In this document: piece after piece, positions 35,026 to 42,983 of the stretch
How the letters are laid out: every line of letters starts with the position of its first letter
How positions within the stretch are numbered: position 1 is the first letter of the stretch
Assembly: GCF_035918095.1 (NCBI RefSeq)
Contig: NZ_CP109137.1
Location: 2,110,001 to 2,174,000, forward strand
Source: Streptomyces sp. NBC_01750
GTDB lineage: Bacteria > Actinomycetota > Actinomycetes > Streptomycetales > Streptomycetaceae
Reading direction: 5' to 3'
Length of the DNA stretch: 64,000 bases
Notes under the pieces: model-generated
The model's input: the letters and a program-made list of their open reading frames with translations, nothing else
Told to the model about the DNA's origin: nothing
The model's database searches: none
Made by a program: the position numbers and the translations under genes

Positions 35026-36003
35026 ATGCTCGACGACCGTACAACCGCAGCAACAACGTGGCCGGCCGCGTACCCACAGGGGTACGCGGTCGTCGACGTG
35101 GAGACCACCGGACTCGCCCGCGACGACCGGATAATCTCCGCTGCGGTGTACCGCCTCGACGCCCGGGGCAATGTCGAGGACCACTGGTACACCCTGGTCA
35201 ACCCGGAGCGGGATCCGGGCCCGGTGTGGATCCACGGTCTGACCAGCGATGTGCTGGAGGGCGCCCCGCTCTTCGGCGAGATCGCGGGCGAGTTCGCCGA
35301 GCGGCTCGACGGCCGGGTCCTCGTCGCGCACAACGCCATCTTCGACTGGTCGATGATCGCCCGGGAGTACGCACGCGCGGAGGGGACCGCGCCCACCCGT
35401 CAGCGGCTGTGCACCATCGCGCTCTCCAAGGAGCTGCGGCTGCCGCTGCCCAACCACAAGCTGGCGTCGCTCGCCGCGCACTTCGGTGTCGTACAGCAGC
35501 GGGCGCACCACGCGCTCGACGACGCGCGCGTGCTGGCCGAGGCGTTCCGGCCGAGTCTGCACACCGCGGCCCGCGACGGGGTGCGACTGCCGCTGCTGGA
35601 GTGCCGCCCGCTGACCGAGTGGTCGGACTCCCCCGCCGCCCCGCGGATCGGCTACCAGGCCTCGTACGGGCAGAGCAGTTGGCGGCCCTCGCGCAAACGC
35701 CCGCCGTGCCCCTATCCCAACCCCGGGCGATACCAGGCGGACAAACCGCTCGTGCAAGGCATGCGGGTGGCCTTCTCGGGCGACACCTCCGTCGACCGCG
35801 AGCTGCTCGAGGACCGGGCGATCGAGGCGGGGCTGCATATCGCGTCCGGCGTCTCCCGGCTGACCAGCCTGCTGGTGACCAACGATCCGCAGGCGTCGAC
35901 CTCGAAGACCGTCAAGGCGAAGTCGTACGGCACGCCGGTGATCGACGAGGCGGCCTTCACCCAGCTGTTGCGGGACGTGGCTCCGGCACCCGCATCGGAG
36001 TGA
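35026..36003 (+). CDS. DnaQ-like 3'-5' exonuclease with C-terminal BRCT-like domain
   Basis: The 325-residue protein has a DEDDh exonuclease domain: VVDVETTG (residues about 21-28, metal Asp and Glu), VAHNAIFDW (third Asp) and HHALDDARV (general-base His and last Asp, about 166-171). The C-terminal 90 residues (from about VQGMRVAFSGDTSVDRELLEDRA) look like a BRCT domain with LVTNDPQASTSKTVKAKSYGTPVI. It resembles the DNA polymerase III epsilon-like/BRCT proteins of actinobacteria, which may be separate repair nucleases rather than the replicative proofreader. The start at 35026 has no strong ribosome-binding site; a GTG two codons upstream is an alternative. Confidence 0.87.
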   Translation: MLDDRTTAATTWPAAYPQGYAVVDVETTGLARDDRIISAAVYRLDARGNVEDHWYTLVNPERDPGPVWIHGLTSDVLEGAPLFGEIAGEFAERLDGRVLVAHNAIFDWSMIAREYARAEGTAPTRQRLCTIALSKELRLPLPNHKLASLAAHFGVVQQRAHHALDDARVLAEAFRPSLHTAARDGVRLPLLECRPLTEWSDSPAAPRIGYQASYGQSSWRPSRKRPPCPYPNPGRYQADKPLVQGMRVAFSGDTSVDRELLEDRAIEAGLHIASGVSRLTSLLVTNDPQASTSKTVKAKSYGTPVIDEAAFTQLLRDVAPAPASE

Positions 36004-36066
36004 ACCCGGCGCGACTCGCCCGGCGACCGCTCGCCCCGTGGCGCCTCGCGTCCCACCCTGTGGCGC

Positions 36067-36300
36067 ATGGCACGTTGCGAGGTATGCGGAAACGACTACG
36101 GCATGTCCTTCGAGGTGCACGCGCAGGGCGCGGTGCACGTCTTCGACTGCTTCTCCTGCGCCATTCACCGCATGGCGCCCATCTGTGAACACTGCCGGGT
36201 CCAGATCATCGGCCAGGGCGTCGAGGTCGAGGGCCACTGGTTCTGCGGCGGGCACTGCGCCCGCGCAGACGGGAGGGCGGGCATCGTCGACAAAGTCTGA
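36067..36300 (+). CDS. Small Cys-rich (zinc-ribbon or metallothionein-like) protein
   Basis: The 77-residue protein has four Cys pairs: CEVC (residues 4-7), CFSC (28-31), CEHC (40-43) and CGGHC (60-64), plus several His. This suggests two zinc sites of treble-clef or ribbon type. Similar actinobacterial proteins are sometimes called prokaryotic metallothionein, but the spacing here looks more like a structural zinc finger. Position after the exonuclease gene (63-nt gap) suggests a possible shared transcript. Function is unknown. Confidence 0.7.
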   Translation: MARCEVCGNDYGMSFEVHAQGAVHVFDCFSCAIHRMAPICEHCRVQIIGQGVEVEGHWFCGGHCARADGRAGIVDKV

Positions 36301-36358
36301 TCCCACGGCCCCCGCCCACGGTGCTCGGGGGCACCGCACCCCGACCCCCACCCTCCGC

Positions 36359-36390
36359 ACCCCATGACCCCAGTTGTACGGTCATGGGGT
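36359..36390 (+). promoter_or_regulatory. Inverted repeat covering the SURF1 start codon
   Basis: accccatgac (36359-36368) and gtcatggggt (36381-36390) are perfect 10-bp complements with a 12-nt spacer. The right arm includes the purine stretch and the first two bases of the GTG start at 36389, so in mRNA it could hide the translation start; as DNA it could be an operator. Confidence 0.6.
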
Positions 36391-37177
36391 GTACCGCTTC
36401 CTGTTGTCCCGGCAGTGGGTGATCCTCACCCTCATCGCCCTCGTCCTCATCCCCGCGATGATCGAGCTGGGCTTCTGGCAGCTTCACCGGCACGAGCACC
36501 GGGTCGAGCAGAACACCCTGATCTCGCGGAACCTCAAGGCGAAGCCCGTCCCCGTGACCGAGCTCACCTCCCCGGGGCACACCGTGCCGCGCGCCGACTA
36601 CTGGCGCCAGGTCACCGCCACCGGCACCTTCGACACCGCGCGCGAAGTCGTCGTACGCCGCCGCACCTCCGCCGACGAGCGCGTCGGCTTCCATGTGCTG
36701 ACCCCGCTGGTCCTGGCCGACGGCCGGGCGGTCCTGGTCAACCGCGGCTGGGTGCCGTCCGCCGCCGACCAGAAGTCCTTCCCTCCCGTACCCGCGGCGC
36801 CCAAGGGCACCGTGACCGTCACCGGCCGGCTCAAGGCCGACGAGACGACGAGCGCCAGCGGCATCAAGGACCTGTCCGGCCTGCCGCTCCGCCAGATCAT
36901 GCTGATCAACAGTGCGCAGCAGACGAAGTCGCTGGGCCGGTCCGTCCTCGGCGGCTATCTGGAACAGAGCGCGCCGGAGCCCTCGGGCGGCAATCCGGAA
37001 CTGATCCCCGAACCCGATCACGAGTCCATCGGCCCGCACATGGCATACGCCGTCCAGTGGTGGCTGTTCGCCGCGGCCGTACCTGTCGGCTGGGTGATTC
37101 TCGTACGCCGCGAGAAGCACGACCGCCGGGCAGCCGACGCCCGGAGCGCCCCGCAGCCCGCCCCCGCGACCGCTTAA
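36389..37177 (+). CDS. SURF1-family protein (cytochrome oxidase assembly)
   Basis: The 262-residue protein has an N-terminal helix (about residues 6-26, WVILTLIALVLIPAMIELGFWQL) with the family GFWQLxR-type motif. It then has a soluble SURF1 domain (ADYWRQVTATGTFD, VGFHVLTPLVLADGRAVLVNRGWVP) and a second helix near the C terminus (MAYAVQWWLFAAAVPVGWVILV). SURF1 proteins aid heme insertion into haem-copper oxidases. A TTG at 36374 would add five residues; the GTG at 36389 matches the usual short N terminus and lies within an inverted repeat. Confidence 0.88.
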   Translation: MYRFLLSRQWVILTLIALVLIPAMIELGFWQLHRHEHRVEQNTLISRNLKAKPVPVTELTSPGHTVPRADYWRQVTATGTFDTAREVVVRRRTSADERVGFHVLTPLVLADGRAVLVNRGWVPSAADQKSFPPVPAAPKGTVTVTGRLKADETTSASGIKDLSGLPLRQIMLINSAQQTKSLGRSVLGGYLEQSAPEPSGGNPELIPEPDHESIGPHMAYAVQWWLFAAAVPVGWVILVRREKHDRRAADARSAPQPAPATA

Positions 37178-37207
37178 CCGCAGCGTTTGGCGGGAACACG
37201 CCAGAGC

Positions 37208-38992
37208 GTGACCCAACGTATAGAGGACTACGCCCTCATCGGCGATCTGCAGACCGCGGCGCTGGTCGGCAAAGACGGCTCCATCGACTGGCTGTGCCTG
37301 CCCCACTTCGACTCGCCGGCCTGCTTCGCCGCACTGCTGGGCGACGAGGAGAACGGCCACTGGCGGATCGCCCCCAAGGGCGCCGGGCAGTGCACCCGCC
37401 GCAGCTACGTCGGTGAATCGCTGGTCCTGGAGTCGGTGTGGGAGACCCGCTCCGGCACCGTCAAAGTCCTCGACTTCATGCCGCAGCGCGACACGGCGCC
37501 CGATGTCGTCCGGATCGTGGAGGGCGTCAGCGGCAGGGTGGAGATGAACGGGACGCTGCGGCTGCGCTTCGACTACGGCTCCGTCGTGCCGTGGATGCGC
37601 CGCTCGGACGGCCACCGGGTGGCGATCGCCGGCCCCGACTCCGTATGGCTGCGCAGCGAGCCGCAGGTCAAGACCTGGGGACACGAGTTGAGCACCCGCT
37701 CGTCGTTCACGGTCGGCCCGGGCGAAAAGGTGGCTTTCATCCTCACCTGGCATCCTTCGAACGAACCGCGGCCATGGCTCTGCGATCCGCTGGAGTCACT
37801 GGAGCAGAGCCTGGAGGACTGGGCCAAGTGGTCCTCGCGCTGCCGGAGCAAGGGCCCGTACCGCGAGGCCGTCGTCCGCTCTCTGATCACCCTGAAGGCA
37901 CTCACCTTCGAGCCGACCGGCGGGATCGTCGCCGCGCCCACCACGTCCCTGCCGGAGGAGCTCGGCGGCGTACGCAACTGGGACTACCGCTACTGCTGGC
38001 TGCGAGACTCCACCCTCACCCTGGGCGCGCTCCTTTCGGCCGGCTACCTCGACGAGGCGGCGGCCTGGCGCGACTGGCTGCTGCGGGCGGTGGCCGGTGA
38101 CCCCGCCGATCTGCAGATCATGTACGGGCTGTCCGGCGAGCGCCGGCTGCCCGAGACGGAGCTGCCGTGGCTGAGCGGGTACGCGGGCTCCGTCCCGGTC
38201 CGTACCGGCAACGAAGCCGTACGCCAACTGCAGCTCGATGTGTACGGAGAGGTCATCGACTCCCTCCGTCTGGGGCGGGAGGCCGGCCTGTCCTCGGAGA
38301 GGCACGCCTGGAATCTGCAGCTCAGCCTGCTCGGATTCCTGGAGTCGAAGTGGCGCGAGCCGGACGAGGGGCTCTGGGAAGTACGCGGCGCGCGCCGCCA
38401 CTTCGTGCACTCCAAAGTGATGTCGTGGGTCGCGGCGGACCGTGCGGTTCGAACCCTGGAGGAGCATCCTTCGCTGCCCGGCGACGTCGCGCGGTGGCGG
38501 ACGATGCGGGACGAAGTGCACCGGGAAGTGTGTGAGAAGGGGTACGACCCGGTACGGAACACCTTCACGCAGTCGTACGGCTCCATCGAACTCGACGCCG
38601 CGGCGCTGCTGATCCCGCGGGTCGGCTTTCTGCCGCCCGACGATCCGCGGGTGACCGGGACGGTGGACGCGGTACGGGCGGAGCTGGGCGCCGACGGTCT
38701 GGTGCGCCGCTACAGCACGGACAACAAGGCTGTCGACGCGCTGCCGGGAGGCGAAGGGGCGTTCCTGGCCTGCTCGTTCTGGATGGCGGACGCGCTGCGG
38801 ATGACGGGCCGGGTGAAGGAGGCCACAGAGCTCTTCGAGCGGCTGCTCGCCCTGCGCAACGATGTCGGGCTGCTCGCCGAGGAGTACGACCCGGTGAGCG
38901 GTCGCCAGGTCGGGAACTTCCCGCAGGCCTTCAGCCATATCGGGCTGGTGAACACGGCCCTCGCGCTGAGCGGGGAAGAGACGGCAGGATAG
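37208..38992 (+). CDS. Glycoside hydrolase family 15 protein (glucoamylase/trehalase type)
   Basis: The 594-residue protein has an N-terminal super-sandwich domain (IEDYALIGDLQTAALVGKDGSIDWLC, then RFDYGSVVPW) and an (alpha/alpha)6 barrel. Barrel landmarks are WDYRYCWLRDSTLTL with the probable catalytic acid region (about 258-272) and the later SIELDAAALLIPRVGFL and EEYDP segments, the latter likely holding the second Glu. In mycobacteria and Streptomyces related GH15 enzymes are trehalases; others are glucoamylases or dextranases. It is probably cytoplasmic: no signal peptide. The GTG at 37208 fits the conserved TQRIEDYALIG start; an in-frame TTG at 37187 is an alternative. Confidence 0.87.
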   Translation: MTQRIEDYALIGDLQTAALVGKDGSIDWLCLPHFDSPACFAALLGDEENGHWRIAPKGAGQCTRRSYVGESLVLESVWETRSGTVKVLDFMPQRDTAPDVVRIVEGVSGRVEMNGTLRLRFDYGSVVPWMRRSDGHRVAIAGPDSVWLRSEPQVKTWGHELSTRSSFTVGPGEKVAFILTWHPSNEPRPWLCDPLESLEQSLEDWAKWSSRCRSKGPYREAVVRSLITLKALTFEPTGGIVAAPTTSLPEELGGVRNWDYRYCWLRDSTLTLGALLSAGYLDEAAAWRDWLLRAVAGDPADLQIMYGLSGERRLPETELPWLSGYAGSVPVRTGNEAVRQLQLDVYGEVIDSLRLGREAGLSSERHAWNLQLSLLGFLESKWREPDEGLWEVRGARRHFVHSKVMSWVAADRAVRTLEEHPSLPGDVARWRTMRDEVHREVCEKGYDPVRNTFTQSYGSIELDAAALLIPRVGFLPPDDPRVTGTVDAVRAELGADGLVRRYSTDNKAVDALPGGEGAFLACSFWMADALRMTGRVKEATELFERLLALRNDVGLLAEEYDPVSGRQVGNFPQAFSHIGLVNTALALSGEETAG

Positions 38993-38996
38993 GCCC

Positions 38997-39752
38997 ATGG
39001 ATCTTGGACTGAAGGACCGCGTCTACATCGTCACGGGTGCGTCGCGTGGGCTGGGCAACGCGTCCGCCCGCGCGCTCGTCGCCGACGGCGCGAGGGTCGT
39101 CATCACCGGGCGCGGCGAGAAGGCGGTCTCGGACGCCGCCGCGGAACTCGGCCCGAACGCCGTGGGTCTCGCCTCCGACAACGCCGACCCGGCGTCGGCG
39201 GAGCGCCTCGTCGCGGCGGCGCGGGCGCAGTTCGGACGTCTCGACGGCGTACTGATCAGCGTGGGCGGCCCGGCACCGGGCTTCGCCGCGGACAATACGG
39301 ACGAGCAGTGGGAGTCGGCGTTCGAGTCGGTCTTCCTGGGCGCGGTGCGCCTCGCCCGCAGCGCGGCGGCGGCGCTGAGCGAGGGCGGCGTCATCGGCTT
39401 CGTCCTGTCCGGCTCGGTCCACGAACCGATCCCGGGCCTGACGATCTCCAACGGCCTCCGTCCGGGCCTGGCCGGTTTCGCCAAGTCCCTCTCGGACGAG
39501 CTGGGCCCGCGCGGCATCCGGGTCGTCGGCCTGCTGCCGGCCCGTATCGACACGGACCGGGTGCGCGAACTCGACGCGCTGTCGGGCGACGCGGAGGCGG
39601 CACGTACGGCGCACGAGTCCCGCATTCCACTGCGGAGGTACGGCACACCGGAGGAGTTCGGCAACGCGGCGGCGTTCCTGCTGTCGCCTGCGGCGTCGTA
39701 CCTGACGGGAGTGATGCTCCCGGTGGACGGGGGCGCACGGCACGGGTTCTAG
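38997..39752 (+). CDS. SDR-like protein lacking the catalytic Tyr-x3-Lys
   Basis: The 251-residue protein has a normal nucleotide-binding half (TGASRGLGNA, about residue 14) and C-terminal half (ending PVDGGARHGF). In place of YxxxK it reads SNGLRPG, that is Asn and Arg at the Tyr and Lys positions, and NAG is replaced by SVGG. A subgroup of beta-ketoacyl-reductase-like SDRs with this change is known and its chemistry is undefined. It may bind a nucleotide without classical dehydrogenase activity. It starts 4 nt after the GH15 gene, so the two are probably co-translated. Confidence 0.85.
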   Translation: MDLGLKDRVYIVTGASRGLGNASARALVADGARVVITGRGEKAVSDAAAELGPNAVGLASDNADPASAERLVAAARAQFGRLDGVLISVGGPAPGFAADNTDEQWESAFESVFLGAVRLARSAAAALSEGGVIGFVLSGSVHEPIPGLTISNGLRPGLAGFAKSLSDELGPRGIRVVGLLPARIDTDRVRELDALSGDAEAARTAHESRIPLRRYGTPEEFGNAAAFLLSPAASYLTGVMLPVDGGARHGF

Positions 39753-39768
39753 CGCGCTGGGCGCGCCG

Positions 39769-39803
39769 CTCAACTCACCCGTTGTGCCTCAACTCACCCG
39801 TTG
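39769..39803. repeat. 16-bp direct repeat (19-bp period) at the 3' end of the AmaP-like gene
   Basis: ctcaactcacccgttg occurs at 39769-39784 and 39788-39803. The second copy encodes the last residues (QRVS) and stop of the minus-strand gene; the first lies just beyond it, making a duplicate stop. Confidence 0.75.
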
Positions 39804-40376
39804 CGCCCGGTGCTTCGCCGCCCTGAGGCGGACCTCTGCCGGCAGCGACGCCAGACCCGCCGAGTCCCGTGCGTGTGCCACCGCCTCGTCCGTCAGGCGC
39901 GCCAGCATTTCGACGGGCGCCGCGTGCGGCTCCAGCAGCAGGTCCGCCCGGGCCTCCGGCGTGCTCCGGCGGCCGGTGAGGGTCACCCGGGCGCGGGCCA
40001 CCCCGTCCAGGGCTTTCGCCTCACCCTCCAGTACTCCCTCCAGCGCGCGGCCCCGCAGCAGCGCGCCCTCGCCGTCGCCGCTGTCGACCAGGACTTCCGC
40101 CAGCCGGGAGCGCCGCAGTTGGGCGAGCAGCCACCACACGGCGAGCAGCACCAGCACTGCGAGCACCGCGATGACCGTCGGCCACCACCAGCCCTCGTCC
40201 CGCCAGCGGTACCGGTCCGCCCTGCTCAGCAGCACATCGCGGGGCCCGTCGTAGGGCCACCAGGCCGGCACGGGCAGCCCCACCCCCGCCGCCATGACCG
40301 CGCCGCCCGCGCACAGCAGCACCAGACCGGCGAGGCCCAGCAGGACCCGGTTGACCACTCGCAGCGTTCCACCCAC
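39789..40376 (-). CDS. AmaP-like alkaline shock membrane anchor protein
   Basis: The 195-residue protein has two N-terminal helices (about residues 8-28 and 58-78) joined by a Trp-rich outer loop (VPAWWPYDG, EGWWWPTV). A cytoplasmic domain (about 85-195) resembles the AmaP region that binds Asp23. In Staphylococcus AmaP tethers Asp23 to the membrane. The GTG at 40376 lies 7 nt after the preceding gene's stop. It is the last gene of the five-gene Asp23 operon. Confidence 0.72.
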   Translation of the reverse strand: MGGTLRVVNRVLLGLAGLVLLCAGGAVMAAGVGLPVPAWWPYDGPRDVLLSRADRYRWRDEGWWWPTVIAVLAVLVLLAVWWLLAQLRRSRLAEVLVDSGDGEGALLRGRALEGVLEGEAKALDGVARARVTLTGRRSTPEARADLLLEPHAAPVEMLARLTDEAVAHARDSAGLASLPAEVRLRAAKHRAQRVS

Positions 40377-40383
40377 CGCGCCC

Positions 40384-41031
40384 TCACCTCTTCTTCGCCG
40401 GCGGCCTGGTGACGTGCACGGCCAGGGCCGGCGGCCTGGCGAGGCCGAGTTCCCGGATGGCGGTGGCCAGCGCCGAGTCCAGATCGGCCCGTACGTCGTC
40501 GAGTTCACGGAAGTGGGACTGCGCCCGCACCGAGACCTTCGCCCGTCCCATCCGCACGCGTGCGGACTGCACCCCGGAGACCTCCATCGCCCGGTCCCGC
40601 AGCACCTGCGCAGCGGCCTCCCGGTCGAGGCCGGCGCGTACGGCCGCGGTGCAGCGACGCATCGGCAGCAGTGCCCGCAGTCCAGGGGTCACGGCGAGGA
40701 CGATCAGAATGACGCCGAGAAGCATCACGGCTCCCGCGCACGCCAGCACGCCCACATCTTCCAGCCGCCATTTCGCGAGTTGCTCCGCGGCGGCGCGGCG
40801 CCATTCCATGGCCGGCCGGCCGGCCCGTACCGCCGCGATGTCGTACAGCAGCAGACCCGCGCAGCCGAGGACCACGACAGCCAGCAGCCCGGCCGGGACC
40901 CGGCGCACGGACCAGAAGCGTCCGGCCTTGCCGCCTTCGCCTTCCAGGACCGGAACCGGCTCGTACGCCGCTGCTGACGCCGACTGGTCCAGATCGAGTA
41001 CGGGCGGTGCGGGCCGTACCGGCTCGCTCAT
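40384..41031 (-). CDS. DUF6286-type membrane protein of the Asp23 operon
   Basis: The 215-residue protein has a polar N terminus, two hydrophobic helices (about residues 45-68 and 97-120) and a C-terminal domain (about 125-205). The domain's strand-helix layout (VSGVQSARVRMGRAKVSVRAQS) resembles the Asp23/AmaP cytoplasmic fold. It overlaps the second asp23-like gene by 4 nt and precedes the AmaP-like gene. It probably forms part of a membrane-bound Asp23 complex; the function in Streptomyces is not defined. Confidence 0.7.
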   Translation of the reverse strand: MSEPVRPAPPVLDLDQSASAAAYEPVPVLEGEGGKAGRFWSVRRVPAGLLAVVVLGCAGLLLYDIAAVRAGRPAMEWRRAAAEQLAKWRLEDVGVLACAGAVMLLGVILIVLAVTPGLRALLPMRRCTAAVRAGLDREAAAQVLRDRAMEVSGVQSARVRMGRAKVSVRAQSHFRELDDVRADLDSALATAIRELGLARPPALAVHVTRPPAKKR

Positions 41032-41399
41032 CGGATCCTCCCCTGGGCCGCACTGCGCGAGTGGACGGAGTGCAGCCGCTCGACCAGCACGGCCACCTCG
41101 GGCACGTCCATCCCCGCCAACGCCTTTACCCGCTGTACGACTCGCTGACGCACGGCACCGCACTGACCGCCGATGTCGCAGGGATAGTCGAGTTCGAGGC
41201 TGACCCGCACCCGGGCGGCGTCATGGTGGACCGTGACCGTGGCCTGCGGCGGCGAGCCGCCCTCCGGTACGCCGTCGATCGCTTCCCGCGCCGCCTGCGA
41301 GGCGATCTTCGCCACGACCCGGTCGGCGATCGTGGTCGCGCCGCGCTCGGCCGCTGCGACGCTCCCCCTGCCTCGGGCGGGGGGACCCCCGGCGGTCAC
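41028..41399 (-). CDS. Asp23/Gls24-family protein (second copy)
   Basis: The 123-residue protein shows the Asp23 layout: TTIADRVVAKIASQAAREAIDGV, then RVSLELDYPCDIGGQCGAVRQRVVQRVKALAGMDVPEVAVLVERLH. It is shorter and more diverged than the first copy, with two Cys in the central strand loop. It starts at a GTG 6 nt after the small membrane-protein gene and overlaps the DUF6286 gene. Asp23 proteins form membrane-associated assemblies linked to envelope stress. Confidence 0.82.
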   Translation of the reverse strand: MTAGGPPARGRGSVAAAERGATTIADRVVAKIASQAAREAIDGVPEGGSPPQATVTVHHDAARVRVSLELDYPCDIGGQCGAVRQRVVQRVKALAGMDVPEVAVLVERLHSVHSRSAAQGRIR

Positions 41400-41405
41400 A
41401 GCGTG

Positions 41406-41597
41406 TCACCGCCGCCGGTCGCCGCGGTCACGACTCCGGAAGAAGTCGCCTGGTTCCAGGTCGCCCTCGAGGAGGCGGCCCGCGACAAAGCCGACCACCC
41501 CCAACGCGGCCACCAGCAGGAAGGCGCCGAAGCCGCCGAAGTATCCGGCGAAGCCGAGCGCCATGCCGGCCATCAGGCCGACCACCGCCATGCTCAT
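41406..41597 (-). CDS. Small membrane protein of the Asp23 operon
   Basis: The 63-residue protein has a Gly-rich pair of helices (about residues 4-40, VVGLMAGMALGFAGYFGGFGAFLLVAAL region) and a charged C-terminal tail (GDFFRSRDRGDRRR). It resembles the DUF2273-like small proteins found with Asp23 genes in other Gram-positives. The ATG at 41597 has a gagga site. It sits between two asp23-like genes with 6-11 nt gaps. Confidence 0.78.
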   Translation of the reverse strand: MSMAVVGLMAGMALGFAGYFGGFGAFLLVAALGVVGFVAGRLLEGDLEPGDFFRSRDRGDRRR

Positions 41598-41608
41598 CGT
41601 AAGCTCCT

Positions 41609-42103
41609 CTACTGGAGACGCGGCTCCGGCTCTTCCTCTTCTTCATCGGGCAGTTTCACATCGCTGACCGCGATATTGACCTCGACGACCTCGAGACCCG
41701 TCATCCGCTCGACCGCGGAGACCACGTTCTCGCGGACCGCGCGGGCGACGGCGGCGATGGAGACGCCGTAGTCGACGACGATCTCGATGTCGAGGGCCGT
41801 CTGCACCTCGCCGACCTCGGCCTTCACGCCCCGGGCGACATTGGACCTGCCGCCGGGCACACGGTCGCGGACCGCGCCGAGCGTACGGGAGAAACCGCTG
41901 CCCATCGCATGGACACCGAGCACTTCGCGGGCCGCGAGCCCGGCGATCTTCTCCACCACGCCGTCGGCGATGGTGGTACGGCCGCGGGAGGCGGGATCGC
42001 CGCCGCCGCGCTTGCTCCCCGACGACTTCCTGAGACCTTCGCCCGAGCCCGACGGTTCGCTACCGGGGGACTCGGACCGGTTCCACTGAGCGGTGTCGTT
42101 CAT
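41609..42103 (-). CDS. Asp23/Gls24-family envelope stress response protein (first copy)
   Basis: The 164-residue protein has a Ser/Gly-rich disordered start (about 1-40) and the complete Asp23 domain. Its landmarks are GRTTIADGVVEKIAGLAAREVLGV (about 42-65), VARGVKAEVGEVQTALDIEIVVDYG and MTGLEVVEVNIAVSDVKLPDEEEEE. The acidic tail is typical. It is the first gene of the operon and has an aaagga ribosome-binding site before the ATG at 42103. In other bacteria Asp23 is abundant, membrane-tethered by AmaP and linked to cell-wall stress. Confidence 0.88.
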   Translation of the reverse strand: MNDTAQWNRSESPGSEPSGSGEGLRKSSGSKRGGGDPASRGRTTIADGVVEKIAGLAAREVLGVHAMGSGFSRTLGAVRDRVPGGRSNVARGVKAEVGEVQTALDIEIVVDYGVSIAAVARAVRENVVSAVERMTGLEVVEVNIAVSDVKLPDEEEEEPEPRLQ

Positions 42104-42196
42104 CGCCGTTCGTCCTTTCCGGGCGGTGGTGGACTCCGCTGCCCACATTAAGTGCGCTTGCCCGATATCGCGCCGGGGATGCTGCAGGCTGGAGCA

Positions 42197-42859
42197 ATGA
42201 CCACTGCTGATGCGGTACGGAGACGGCTCGGCCTCGGCCGGCTGCTCCCGCTGGGCGGAGCGGCGGACGGGGCCTGGCTGACCGAGCAGGCTGCCGACAC
42301 GGTGCTGCGGCGCGCGGCGGCCGCGGTACCAGGGGTGGTGCTCGGGCGGCTGAGGCTGGGGCTCGCCGATCCGGACTCGACGGCGCGGCCTGTCGTACCG
42401 GCTCCGCCGAGCGCACTGCCTCCGGGGCCGCTGCGGATCGAGGCGGATTTCGCGGCCTCGGCACTGCAGCCGCTGCCTGCTGCCGCGGCGGCTCTGCGGG
42501 CCGCACTGTTCGCGGCATCGGTGGATCTCGGGCTCGGTGTCTCGGAGGTGGATCTGCGGGTGACGGAGCTGCTGGACAGCGCTGCACAAGCCCCGGTCCC
42601 CGCTCCGCCACCCGGGGTACGGGCCGTCACCGCGAGCGACCCGGCGGGCACGGCGGCGTCCGGAGCCCCGGGTGTCGCGCATCTGACGGCAGCGCTGGGC
42701 ACGGCGGTGCACCTGGCACCCGACCATGTCCGCGTCGAGGTGGCGACGGCGAGCGGGTATCACCCGCCCGATGTGGTCCGGGCGGTCCGCGAGGCGGTGA
42801 CGGCGGCGCTCGCGGACGGCCGCCCGGTGGCGGTGCTGGTCACCTCGGTACCGGTGTGA
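42197..42859 (+). CDS. Hypothetical protein divergent from the Asp23 operon
   Basis: The 220-residue Ala/Val/Pro-rich protein has no clear motif. Two stretches (about residues 80-125, IEADFAASALQPLPAAAAALRAALFAASVDLG, and about 175-215, VRVEVATASGYHPPDVVRAVREAVTAAL) have the strand-helix rhythm of half an Asp23 domain. It may thus be a very diverged double-Asp23 relative. The ATG at 42197 follows ggag. The 93-nt gap to the Asp23 operon should hold promoters for both. Confidence 0.6.
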   Translation: MTTADAVRRRLGLGRLLPLGGAADGAWLTEQAADTVLRRAAAAVPGVVLGRLRLGLADPDSTARPVVPAPPSALPPGPLRIEADFAASALQPLPAAAAALRAALFAASVDLGLGVSEVDLRVTELLDSAAQAPVPAPPPGVRAVTASDPAGTAASGAPGVAHLTAALGTAVHLAPDHVRVEVATASGYHPPDVVRAVREAVTAALADGRPVAVLVTSVPV

Positions 42860-42956
42860 AGGGGTGCCACCGCCACCCGGTACCGAGTGAGGTTCACGCC
42901 GGTACCGGGTGAGGACAACCGTCACCGGCGTGAAGGGGTACCTCGTGAATCGGTAC
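42846..42956. repeat. Short interspersed repeats (cggtaccg, gtgaagggg)
   Basis: The palindrome-like cggtaccg occurs at 42846-42853, 42878-42885 and 42900-42907 (with cggtac again at 42951), and gtgaagggg at 42856-42864 and 42930-42938. They fill the gap between two convergent genes. No function is evident; small tandem duplications are the simplest cause. Confidence 0.6.
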
Positions 42957-42983
42957 AGGCGTGAGCCGGGGTGGCCGAGCGGA

